Below, piece by piece: positions 7,331 to 14,252 of a DNA stretch of 34,251 nucleotides. The position numbers and the translations under genes are program-made. The stretch spans positions 1-34,251 of the forward strand of contig MSGZ01000005.1 of assembly GCA_001940925.1 (NCBI GenBank), given 5' to 3'. Source of the stretch: Ruminococcus sp. Phil11. GTDB taxonomy: Bacteria > Bacillota > Clostridia > Oscillospirales > Ruminococcaceae. Position 1 is the first letter of the stretch; every line of letters starts with the position of its first letter. The notes under the pieces were generated by a model. It searched no databases. It saw nothing but the letters and a program-made list of their open reading frames with translations, and was not told where the DNA came from.

Positions 7331-7897
7331 ATGGCACTGACCATGATGTTCAGCACTGCGGCGTCCGCGCCGCTTGCTTTGAAGCAGACCGTCCCCGCAC
7401 TGACTGCATCTGCAGCAGGAACGCTTCCGATCGAAGCCGTCCCGTCAGATATCTATTTTCAATATGAGGCACACGTCCAGGACTACGGCTGGATGGATGC
7501 TGTGGACGCAGGCGAGATCGCCGGAACGACCGGCCAGAGCCGACGGCTGGAAGCACTCTGCATCAATACCACGTTTCTCAGATATAACGGTATTTTCACG
7601 GATAACGGTGCAGTCTGCGGCTGGAAAACCGACGGTGCATATATCGGTTCGGTCGGTCAGTCCCGGGCACTGCAGTGCATTGCGATCCAGATCCGCCCGA
7701 GCAACTACGTCGACAGGTACGATGTCTATTACAGAGTCCATATCGCCGGGAAGGGCTGGCTTGGCTGGTCGAAGAACGGCGGTGCGGCAGGCAATAACTA
7801 CGGCGCGCGCATTGAAGCCGTCCAGATCAAGGTCGTCCGCAAGAATCATTATGACAATCTCGCGCCTGCGACCGGCGGGTTTGTGACACGCCCTTAA
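7331..7897 (+). CDS. Secreted ChW-repeat protein with frameshifted signal peptide
   Basis: The body holds clostridial hydrophobic-with-Trp (ChW) repeats: a first around YEAHVQDYGWMDA...AGTTGQSRRLEAL, a degenerate middle one with GWKTDGAYIGSVGQSRAL, and a last one with GWLGWSKNGGAAGN...RIEAV. ChW repeats occur in exported proteins of clostridia. The visible open frame starts at ATG 7331 with no ribosome site. A proper start lies at ATG 7296 after AAGGAGA: it reads MNKLFKNMP, a lysine-rich signal n-region, but runs into a stop at 7338-7340. The hydrophobic core (GGFMALTMMFSTAASA) continues in the frame of 7331. A one-base change near 7319-7325 would join both parts into a normal signal peptide. 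I therefore consider the gene frameshifted, or the sequence to have one wrong base. Confidence 0.7.
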   Translation: MALTMMFSTAASAPLALKQTVPALTASAAGTLPIEAVPSDIYFQYEAHVQDYGWMDAVDAGEIAGTTGQSRRLEALCINTTFLRYNGIFTDNGAVCGWKTDGAYIGSVGQSRALQCIAIQIRPSNYVDRYDVYYRVHIAGKGWLGWSKNGGAAGNNYGARIEAVQIKVVRKNHYDNLAPATGGFVTRP

Positions 7898-7947
7898 CGC
7901 GCGGCTTTCAATTCTGAAATCTCTCTGATGCTGTATGTCCGAATAAA

Positions 7948-7982
7948 AGAATCCCCCGAATCGTCTTTTCGGGGGATTCTTG
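7948..7982 (+). terminator. Terminator of the ChW gene
   Basis: A 13-bp perfect stem (agaatcccccgaa with ttcgggggattct) closes a short loop 50 nt after the ChW stop. The T-run after it is short. Confidence 0.7.
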
Positions 7983-7987
7983 CTTAA

Positions 7988-8003
7988 AATAGTGAATAGT
8001 GAA
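7988..8003. repeat. Short dispersed repeat aatagtgaatagtgaa
   Basis: This is the exact reverse complement of 2482-2497. In both places it sits in intergenic DNA as a tandem of the gtgaata unit. Confidence 0.6.
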
Positions 8004-8013
8004 AAGTGAATAA

Positions 8014-8103
8014 CGACCGGACAGCTTTATCGGGTTTATGGATGTCAGCGATGCGACAGCAATTGAAATGGAAGGAATGACCTATTATCTGACTGCGGAA
8101 TAA
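8014..8103 (+). pseudogene. Possible dockerin gene relic
   Basis: A frame without start signals reads FIGFMDVSDATAIEMEG and ends in a TAA at 8101-8103. MDVSDATAI resembles the calcium-loop and helix pattern of the dockerins seen elsewhere in this window (for example VDVSDAVLVAKF). There is no upstream first repeat and no ribosome site. I read it as the broken end of a lost dockerin-bearing gene, with modest confidence. Confidence 0.4.
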
Positions 8104-8271
8104 ACGGTCTCTCACGAGACTTTCCCGCGGATATCGCTGCATTTACACACATTTTCCACAATCGGCTGCTATAATAACATCATCAGAGAAAACAACATGC
8201 GCCTGAGCAACGCATACATTCCCCCTCTCTGAACACTATCCTCCCTTTCAAGTCATACTTTTGACAACCCT
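8104..8271. other. Non-coding gap between the ChW gene and the SGNH gene
   Basis: No reading frame with a start signal is found here. A lone TATAAT at 8170-8175 has no good -35 box at 17 nt. Nothing else is recognised. Confidence 0.5.
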
Positions 8272-8316
8272 TTCAAGAAAAAGAATCAGCGGCGTACCGG
8301 AACCGGTATGCCGCTG
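8272..8316 (-). terminator. Terminator of the SGNH-like gene
   Basis: On the minus strand a 14-bp stem (cagcggcataccgg with ccggtacgccgctg, one G-T pair) is followed by attctttttctt, 30 nt after the stop codon. Confidence 0.85.
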
Positions 8317-8345
8317 GTTCTGTTTTGCTGTTTATTGGCCGGGGC

Positions 8346-9326
8346 TTAATCCTGCGGAACATGCGAGAGCACGTAATTCAGCAGGACCATGCCGCCCTCT
8401 AAGCTGAGATGCATGCCGTCCTCGGTCGCAAGATGACCGTCCAGCTTGCCATCATTGTTTTTCAGTGCGGTGTTGATGTCCACGAAGTAGACGTTCTTCT
8501 TATCGCATAATGCGAGCAGTCTCGAGTTGTAATCGTCAATGACACTGTTCAGCAGCGGGTGATCCGCAGCCTTTTCCGCTTCTGCCGTGACCGGCGGGAT
8601 CGACATGACGATGACCTGGGATTCCGGCGCGGTCGCGATCAGGGAATCCAGCAGCGTCGTGAAATGTGTGATGGTCTGCTCGGGCGACTGCGTACCGAGG
8701 CTCTCCGTGCCGAACATCATATAGATCGGGCAGTTTGCCTGATTCAGTGCGCTGAGAATGCGGATCGTCGTGCCGTTCAGGAGCACGTATTCCTTGGCAT
8801 AGTTTTCCAGCGTCAGCTTTTCGCTTGCGTAGACGCTGAACGGCTGCAGCAGATTGTCCTCTCCGAGGTTATAGATATTCGTTTCGCCGACAAATGCACA
8901 TTTTGCAAGATATTCCTGCGGCTTCGGCTCGGATTCCGGAACCGGGTTGATCTTCTGCGGGCCGGACGGTGCGTCCTCGCCGTCTTCATCCCCGGACGTT
9001 TCGTCTGCGGGATCCTGCTGTGTATCCGGCGTCTCCTCCGGCTGACTGTCTGCCGGTGTTTCTGCCGTCTCATCCTGTACGGAGGACTCCTCCTGCACGG
9101 TCTCGCCGTCAGCAGGCTTAACGAACACATCCTTATCCGGATTCAGGTTTCGTGCGAGCAGATATGCACCGAAGCAGCAGATCAGACTGAAGATCCAGAT
9201 CAGGATCAGTCTGCTGAACCGGAAGCGCATCACCGGGCCGCGGCGCTGCTTCTTATGACGGGTCCTTCTGCGCTTGGAACGGGCAAGCGGTTTTTTTCTG
9301 TACCCTGAGTTTTTTCCGCTGGGCAT
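8346..9326 (-). CDS. Membrane-anchored SGNH/GDSL-like protein with altered catalytic motif
   Basis: A 326-residue protein: a very basic cytoplasmic N-terminus (about residues 1-35), one TM helix (LILIWIFSLICCFGAYLLA), an acidic Glu/Asp/Pro/Thr linker (about 70-135) and a C-terminal SGNH-hydrolase-like domain. The block I segment reads FVGETNIYNLG where active enzymes have GDS, so the nucleophilic Ser is replaced by Thr. The C-terminal D-X-X-H pair survives in EDGMHLS. Such proteins often act as esterases or acyltransferases on cell-wall polymers outside the membrane. With this substitution it may be inactive or use Thr. The ATG has AAGGAG in front. It stands alone, with its own promoter at 9364-9392 and its own terminator. 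Confidence 0.75.
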   Translation of the reverse strand: MPSGKNSGYRKKPLARSKRRRTRHKKQRRGPVMRFRFSRLILIWIFSLICCFGAYLLARNLNPDKDVFVKPADGETVQEESSVQDETAETPADSQPEETPDTQQDPADETSGDEDGEDAPSGPQKINPVPESEPKPQEYLAKCAFVGETNIYNLGEDNLLQPFSVYASEKLTLENYAKEYVLLNGTTIRILSALNQANCPIYMMFGTESLGTQSPEQTITHFTTLLDSLIATAPESQVIVMSIPPVTAEAEKAADHPLLNSVIDDYNSRLLALCDKKNVYFVDINTALKNNDGKLDGHLATEDGMHLSLEGGMVLLNYVLSHVPQD

Positions 9327-9363
9327 GTCGTTTCTCCTTCCTGTGTATACAAAGCTACCTTAT

Positions 9364-9392
9364 ATTATAGCGGATTTCGCAGATTTTTGCAA
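9364..9392 (-). promoter_or_regulatory. Sigma-A promoter of the SGNH-like gene
   Basis: Minus-strand TTGCAA (9387-9392), a 17-nt spacer and TATAAT (9364-9369), about 38 nt before the ATG. Confidence 0.8.
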
Positions 9393-9443
9393 GTGCTTTT
9401 CGGGATTTTCTGCAAAAAACAGGAAATCTTCATAAAATCGGCA

Positions 9444-10823
9444 TTACGCCTCCGGAATCTGGAGATCGGCATACTGTGTTTTGATCTCGGCGGCTTTTCC
9501 GCAGGAGAGCCTTCCCTCCGGGCAGCTGCCGTTGACATAGCAGCTCGGGCCGAAGCAGCGGAACACGGTCGGACACTGCTTTCGCAGCTGCCGGAGCAGC
9601 TCGACGGCACAGCCGCGGATCTCCCACTGGGCGCGGGTACATGTCCGCAGCTTCATGAAGTGCAGCAGCTCTCTGCCGTTCATGTCGCAGATGACATTGA
9701 CCTGATTGCCCGCCAGTGCAAAATACTGCACGGCCTCCGCGGGCAGACCCGCCTTCAGCAGCTTTTTGAGTGCCTTTGCGTGATTTTCAAATGCTTTGGT
9801 ATAGAGCTTCAATGCCTTCTCATTGCTTCTGACCGTCTCCGGGAGCACGTAGGTCTGCGTGCGCACCGCCTGCGAGACATGCGGAACCAGAACGGTCTGG
9901 ACGCGGTGCCGGACGAGATGCGTCACGGCGGCAAGGGACAGGTTCCTGATCTCGAACTGCGCATGGATCAGCTCCAGCTCGCGCGGACGCTCTCCGCCGA
10001 TCAGGTCGTAGTATTCGTAATTGCCCTCCGGGTCATCCGCGAGCATCCAGTTTGCGTTCTGGGCATTTGCCAGCAGATTGGCCGCGTCCTCGCCGTCCGG
10101 GACGCTCCGCAGGATCGTTTCGGCGGCAGCGGGCTCGGGGTCGGGGAACTTGCCGAATTTTTTGTCCGGCTTATAGCGGCCCTGATTTTCCGCATTGCCG
10201 GTGTGATATCGTTTTGCGGTCAGCTCCGGCAGGTTCGGGAAGTATGCCCGGATCTGCTCCCTGAGCGATTCGCCGAGTGCTTTCAGCTCGGGATAATACG
10301 AGCCGCGGCCGATACACATGACCGTGATCATATATAGCAGCTCGCGTGCGTTCATTGTACAGTAGAAATTGCTGCGGAAGCAATAGGGCAGCAGATAGCG
10401 CGCGTCCTCCTTCGGGATCTCAAGCTCCAGCAGCTCCGCGTAGGTATCGAACAGCGACTGCATCTGCTTTCTGTAGTCCGGCAGGAGCTTGTCCGGCATC
10501 GGCGGGATATAGAATCCGGCATCGGTATAATCCACGTATCTGCGGGATTTGACCGTATAAGAGCCCAGACGGAACTCAATGACGAATTCCTCCGTGCAGA
10601 CGGAGACATTGTCAAACGCGACCGTGAAGAACTGGTGTTCGAGCGTTGAGGTGTGGCCGGAGCCGACGACCTTCTCGATCAGTGTGCTGTTGTTGTCCTT
10701 GGTGCGCGATTTTTCGTAAATTTCCAGCGCAGTGCCCTGCGTGGTCGAGATCCTTGCGGCGGATGCGACGACGGTATCGCCGGCGGTCGATGACGCAATG
10801 ATCTTTGCGGCAGCCTGCTCCAT
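9444..10823 (-). CDS. thyX: Double-length FAD-dependent thymidylate synthase ThyX
   Basis: ThyX makes dTMP from dUMP using FAD, NAD(P)H and methylene-tetrahydrofolate. This protein has 459 residues, about twice the usual ThyX. Both halves look ThyX-like. The N-terminal half has SGHTSTLEHQFFTVAF, SYTVKSRRYVDY and a helix-rich tail (CTMNARELLYM). The C-terminal half has HLVRHRVQTVLVPHVSQAVR and CDMNGRELLHFMKLR. The classical motif RHRXXSX4SXR is divided: RHR is present only in the C-terminal half, while the Ser-Arg-Arg-Tyr end is better kept in the N-terminal half. This suggests a tandem fusion whose halves have specialised. The ATG is preceded by GGGAG, and it has its own promoter at 10872-10900. 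No thyA is in the window. Confidence 0.85.
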   Translation of the reverse strand: MEQAAAKIIASSTAGDTVVASAARISTTQGTALEIYEKSRTKDNNSTLIEKVVGSGHTSTLEHQFFTVAFDNVSVCTEEFVIEFRLGSYTVKSRRYVDYTDAGFYIPPMPDKLLPDYRKQMQSLFDTYAELLELEIPKEDARYLLPYCFRSNFYCTMNARELLYMITVMCIGRGSYYPELKALGESLREQIRAYFPNLPELTAKRYHTGNAENQGRYKPDKKFGKFPDPEPAAAETILRSVPDGEDAANLLANAQNANWMLADDPEGNYEYYDLIGGERPRELELIHAQFEIRNLSLAAVTHLVRHRVQTVLVPHVSQAVRTQTYVLPETVRSNEKALKLYTKAFENHAKALKKLLKAGLPAEAVQYFALAGNQVNVICDMNGRELLHFMKLRTCTRAQWEIRGCAVELLRQLRKQCPTVFRCFGPSCYVNGSCPEGRLSCGKAAEIKTQYADLQIPEA

Positions 10824-10871
10824 AATATCTGCTCCCTTCTGTATTAAGCGGTTATGCCGAAGTTATATTTT

Positions 10872-10900
10872 ATTGTATCATGAATTGCGGCCGTTGTCAA
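10872..10900 (-). promoter_or_regulatory. Sigma-A promoter of thyX
   Basis: Minus-strand TTGACA (10895-10900), a 17-nt spacer and TACAAT (10872-10877). Confidence 0.8.
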
Positions 10901-10932
10901 GATAAAGCGCCGCCTTGTCAAAAAGCATCCCG

Positions 10933-10968
10933 CAAAAAAAGCACCCTGCAGTTTCCTGCAGAGTGCTC
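10933..10968 (-). terminator. Terminator of the GH9 gene
   Basis: On the minus strand the stem gcactctgcagg / ctgcagggtgc is followed by a run of seven T, shortly after the endoglucanase stop. Confidence 0.88.
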
Positions 10969-10985
10969 TTTGCATCTTTCTGATA

Positions 10986-13457
10986 TCAGATGGTCTTGCC
11001 CATCTGGTCTGCGGTCACGATCTTTGCGATGAACAGCAGGATGCGTGTGACATCGCCGCCGCTGACGCCGTTTTCGCCGTCGCAGTCCGCATTTTTCAGT
11101 CCCTGATCCGTGATGTTCGCCGTCTGATCCTGATTGACAAACTTAGCAACAAGAACAGCATCGGAAACATCCACTTTACCGCTGCAATCCGCGTCGCCGT
11201 AAAGAAACGAACTTTCGCCGCCGGACTGCTTCTCGGAGGTCGTGAGCTCAGGTGTTGTCTCGCTGACGGTCGTGGTGGAAACCGGCTCGGTCGTGATGAC
11301 CGGCGGCTCGGTGGTTACGACCGGCGGTGCGGTGGTCTGCTTGGGCTCGGTATTGGATGCGCCGCCGATATCCGCAAGCGGAACAGCCTTCGTGCCGTCC
11401 GGCTCCTCGCCCCAGACCAGCTTGCCGTTGACATACATCGTGAAGTGCTCGTTCAGGGAATCGTCAGACTTCAGATCGGTCTTGCCGACGCCCTTGTACG
11501 ACCAGTCGTTGGACGGATCCCATGCGCCCTTGGTGGACTGTCCCTCGATCGCATCCGGAACGGAAATGCGGAACTGTACCTCGTCTCTGTGCTCGGACTG
11601 ACCGGTCGGCTGGATCGCTCTGCCGTCCTCAAACTTGATGCTTGCGTAGTAGATATTGCCGTCATACTGGATCGGGCCGGTGACGGTCGCGTAGCCCTGC
11701 TGGCCTGCGCTGTACTGCTGTGCCTTGCCCTCAACCGTGACCTTGTCAAGCGGGATGCCCTTTTCAATCGCCTCGGAGATATCGAAGTAATAGCGCACCT
11801 CAATATCCTTTGCAACTCTTGCCGGCCATGCGGTGTGGTTCATTGCCCACATCTTGATTTCGGTGTAGCTGTCGCCGGAACCGTTCAGCGTTGCAGCGAC
11901 TTCCCATTCTGCCCACTTCGGGGTCTCATCCTGCGGGAAATCTGCGAGCGGCTTGCCGCCGTTCTCGTCGATCATCGCGCAGAGGCAGGCGGTATAGCCC
12001 GCGTTGTAGTCGATCGCGACTTCGGTGTACTGATAGTCGGAGACCTTGTAGCTGCCGTAATTGCCGGAGCTGTCCGGGCCGCCGATCAGTGCGCCGTAAA
12101 GCGTATGTGCGTATTCGGTCTGCCAGTTTTCGCCGCCCATGCTGCTGCCGGACTGACCGAGCTCGTTCCAGTGGTCATCGTGGATGCCGGAGGCACCTCT
12201 GTGGTGGATCGCCGTCGGCTGCTTGTCGCCCATGCCGAGCACATAGCTCATCTTCAGCTTGTTGTCGCCGAAGCAGTAGTTCATCTGGCTGTCCGCCCAT
12301 GCGTTATACTTGCTGACCTTGGAGCTGTCATCCTTGAAGATCGTATCGCAGGCGAGCTTTGCGACAAACGCGGTGTTGGTTGCGTGACGCAGGCAGCCCC
12401 AGTTCGTCAGGTGGGAGAGGCCGTCGCCGGTGATCTTGCCCTCAAACGGCTTCAGATCGGAGGAGCCGCCCATCCAGTAGCGGATGTGCTTGTCGATGTG
12501 GTTGACCCACTCATCCTTGCCGGTCAGCTGTGCATAGAGCAGTGCCGCAGCCTGTGTGGTGTCGTCCCAGCAGAGGCCCCATGTGTATTTCCAGTCGGTG
12601 GACTGGCTTTCGGTCGGGAACTGCGGGATATAATCCTTCTCGATCTTGCTCAGATAGGACTCGTCGCCGGTCGCCTTATAGAGCCAGCAGGCTGCATACA
12701 TGCAGTCGTCGATCCATGTGGAGGTCGGGTACATGTCGCCCATGCCGCCGCGATCCTTCGTGTCGCGGATCTTGTCCGCACCGTCAAAGAGATCCTTTGC
12801 GTGCTTTAAGTAGTTTGCAGCCTTGTCGGGATCGGTGTCCTTCAGCATGAGGTAGCCCTCTGCGAGTGCCGCCGCGGACAGTGCTGCAACGGAAGCGTTC
12901 TTGATCGTGTCGTTCGGACGCTTCCAGTCGCCGTTGTTCAGATGATGCTTGCGCAGATAGACCTCCGGGCTGCACCAGATGTTGTGGTCGGTCGAGCCGC
13001 CCTTGAAATCGCCGATCGTGCCGATCATGGAGCCGCCGCCCTTGTCGCAGCCGAGGACATAGTCCATGCCCCAGAGGATGTTCTTGCGGTAGAGCTCCTC
13101 AAGGCCGGCGTTCTTGATCGCGTCCTTGTATTCGAGGTAGCCCCACGCCATGATCGAAGCGGAATACGCATTCGTCAGCGTGAATTTGAAGTGGTCGCCT
13201 GCATCGAACCAGCCGCCCGGAACGGCATCGGTCTCATTGCCGTCCTCGTCGCACATGGAATCGGCTCTCCACTGGACATTGTTCCACTCGGGCAGCTTGC
13301 CTGACTGCTGCACCTCATAGAAGAACATGGATTTTTGCAGCGCTTCGGCATAATTGTATGAGCCGGCAGCGGAAGCAGTCCCGACAGAACCGAACGGCAT
13401 TGCCGAAGCGGTCAGGACAGCCGCTGACATCAGCGCAGCAAGCTTTCTGGATTTCAT
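10986..13457 (-). CDS. Cellulosomal endoglucanase: GH9 - CBM3c - dockerin
   Basis: A secreted 823-residue cellulase. A signal peptide (about 1-30) is followed by a GH9 catalytic domain (about 34-495) with the DAGD motif at 85-88 that holds the catalytic base, HHRGASG at 418-424, and the catalytic acid Glu479 in YTEVAIDYNAG. Residues about 515-690 form a CBM3c-like module (WAEWEVAATLNG, KMWAMNHTAWPARVAKDI) that in this family feeds cellulose chains to the GH9 site. A Thr/Pro/Glu/Val linker (705-750) leads to a type I-like dockerin (752-816) with two calcium loops: DADCSGKVDVSD and a more degenerate DCDGENGVSGGD. The dockerin should dock it on a scaffoldin cohesin such as those at the right end of this window. 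It is divergent from an ECF sigma factor gene. Its promoter is sigma-A type, with perfect TTGACA. Confidence 0.96.
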   Translation of the reverse strand: MKSRKLAALMSAAVLTASAMPFGSVGTASAAGSYNYAEALQKSMFFYEVQQSGKLPEWNNVQWRADSMCDEDGNETDAVPGGWFDAGDHFKFTLTNAYSASIMAWGYLEYKDAIKNAGLEELYRKNILWGMDYVLGCDKGGGSMIGTIGDFKGGSTDHNIWCSPEVYLRKHHLNNGDWKRPNDTIKNASVAALSAAALAEGYLMLKDTDPDKAANYLKHAKDLFDGADKIRDTKDRGGMGDMYPTSTWIDDCMYAACWLYKATGDESYLSKIEKDYIPQFPTESQSTDWKYTWGLCWDDTTQAAALLYAQLTGKDEWVNHIDKHIRYWMGGSSDLKPFEGKITGDGLSHLTNWGCLRHATNTAFVAKLACDTIFKDDSSKVSKYNAWADSQMNYCFGDNKLKMSYVLGMGDKQPTAIHHRGASGIHDDHWNELGQSGSSMGGENWQTEYAHTLYGALIGGPDSSGNYGSYKVSDYQYTEVAIDYNAGYTACLCAMIDENGGKPLADFPQDETPKWAEWEVAATLNGSGDSYTEIKMWAMNHTAWPARVAKDIEVRYYFDISEAIEKGIPLDKVTVEGKAQQYSAGQQGYATVTGPIQYDGNIYYASIKFEDGRAIQPTGQSEHRDEVQFRISVPDAIEGQSTKGAWDPSNDWSYKGVGKTDLKSDDSLNEHFTMYVNGKLVWGEEPDGTKAVPLADIGGASNTEPKQTTAPPVVTTEPPVITTEPVSTTTVSETTPELTTSEKQSGGESSFLYGDADCSGKVDVSDAVLVAKFVNQDQTANITDQGLKNADCDGENGVSGGDVTRILLFIAKIVTADQMGKTI

Positions 13458-13521
13458 GGGAAATTCCCCCTCTCAAAAATTGCGGTAATTATGCGCCCTC
13501 TACGCAGAATCTACCATTTAT

Positions 13522-13550
13522 ATCATAGCACGATTCCGGCATGATGTCAA
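13522..13550 (-). promoter_or_regulatory. Sigma-A promoter of the GH9 endoglucanase
   Basis: Minus-strand TTGACA (13545-13550), a 17-nt spacer and TATGAT (13522-13527), leaving a leader of about 60 nt. Confidence 0.85.
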
Positions 13551-13618
13551 GCCTTTCGCACAATGTTTACCGAATCTTCACGATTTCGCCGATTCCCCAA
13601 TCCTTGCGGTATGGGCTG

Positions 13619-13647
13619 TTGACAAGCCTGTTTTCGTGCACTATAAT
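13619..13647 (+). promoter_or_regulatory. Sigma-A promoter of the ECF sigma / anti-sigma operon
   Basis: Perfect TTGACA (13619-13624), 17 nt and perfect TATAAT (13642-13647). The leader to the GTG start is about 125 nt with no gene in it. The -35 boxes of this promoter and the divergent GH9 promoter are about 70 bp apart, so one regulator bound between them could affect both. Confidence 0.85.
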
Positions 13648-13778
13648 AAAGAAAACAAAATAATCTGCGCGCTGCAACAAACCGGCACTGTGAAACGTAT
13701 ACCTGATGAAATGGTCAGAGCATTTCGCATCAGCTGATGAAACTGCGCGCAGTACGGAAAAAGGGGTGAGGGGACTTC

Positions 13779-14252
13779 GTGGATACGCAGGAAATGGAGC
13801 AGATTTACGACAAATATCATGAATCGGTTTACAGACTGGCATTTGCGTACTGCAAAAACCGCGCAGATGCGGAGGACGTCACCTCAGAGGTCTTTCTCAA
13901 GCGTTTTGCCTGCAGGAAAGCGTTTGAGAACGAACGCCACGAAACCGGCTGGATGATGCGCGTGACGATCAATCAGGCGAAGGATCTGCTGCGCTCGTTC
14001 CGGTACCGGTTCAGTGTTCCGCTGGAAGAAGCGGCACTGTGCTTTGAAACGCCGGAGGAGCACGATGTCTATCACGCAGTCATGGAACTGCCCGTCAAAT
14101 ACCGTTCGGTGATCCACCTGTTCTATTATGAGGGCTATTCCACTGCGGAGATCGCAGAGATGACGGGGCGTTCGGAGACAGCCGTCCGGACACAGCTTCA
14201 CCGTGCACGGAAGCTGCTGAAGGAAGCGCTCGGAGAGGAGTTGAAGCTATGA
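13779..14252 (+). CDS. ECF-type RNA polymerase sigma factor
   Basis: A 157-residue extracytoplasmic-function sigma factor. Region 2 spans about residues 6-46 (IYDKYHESVYRLAFAYCKN, then DAEDVTSEVFLKRF), binding core polymerase and the -10 element. Region 4 spans about 103-152 (LPVKYRSVIHLFYYEGYST, then IAEMTGRSETAVRTQLHRAR), a helix-turn-helix for the -35 element. The start is a GTG at 13779 with a G-rich ribosome site (GAGGGG). The stop codon overlaps the start of the next gene in ATGA, the usual coupling of a sigma factor with its anti-sigma. It has a strong vegetative promoter, and I see no clear second promoter that would show autoregulation. Its target genes are unknown. Confidence 0.9.
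   Translation: MDTQEMEQIYDKYHESVYRLAFAYCKNRADAEDVTSEVFLKRFACRKAFENERHETGWMMRVTINQAKDLLRSFRYRFSVPLEEAALCFETPEEHDVYHAVMELPVKYRSVIHLFYYEGYSTAEIAEMTGRSETAVRTQLHRARKLLKEALGEELKL

Noticed and set aside
11445..12809. A 454-residue plus-strand frame opposite the GH9 gene
   Set aside because: The GH9 reading is certain from its catalytic motifs, and the opposite frame lacks any signal.
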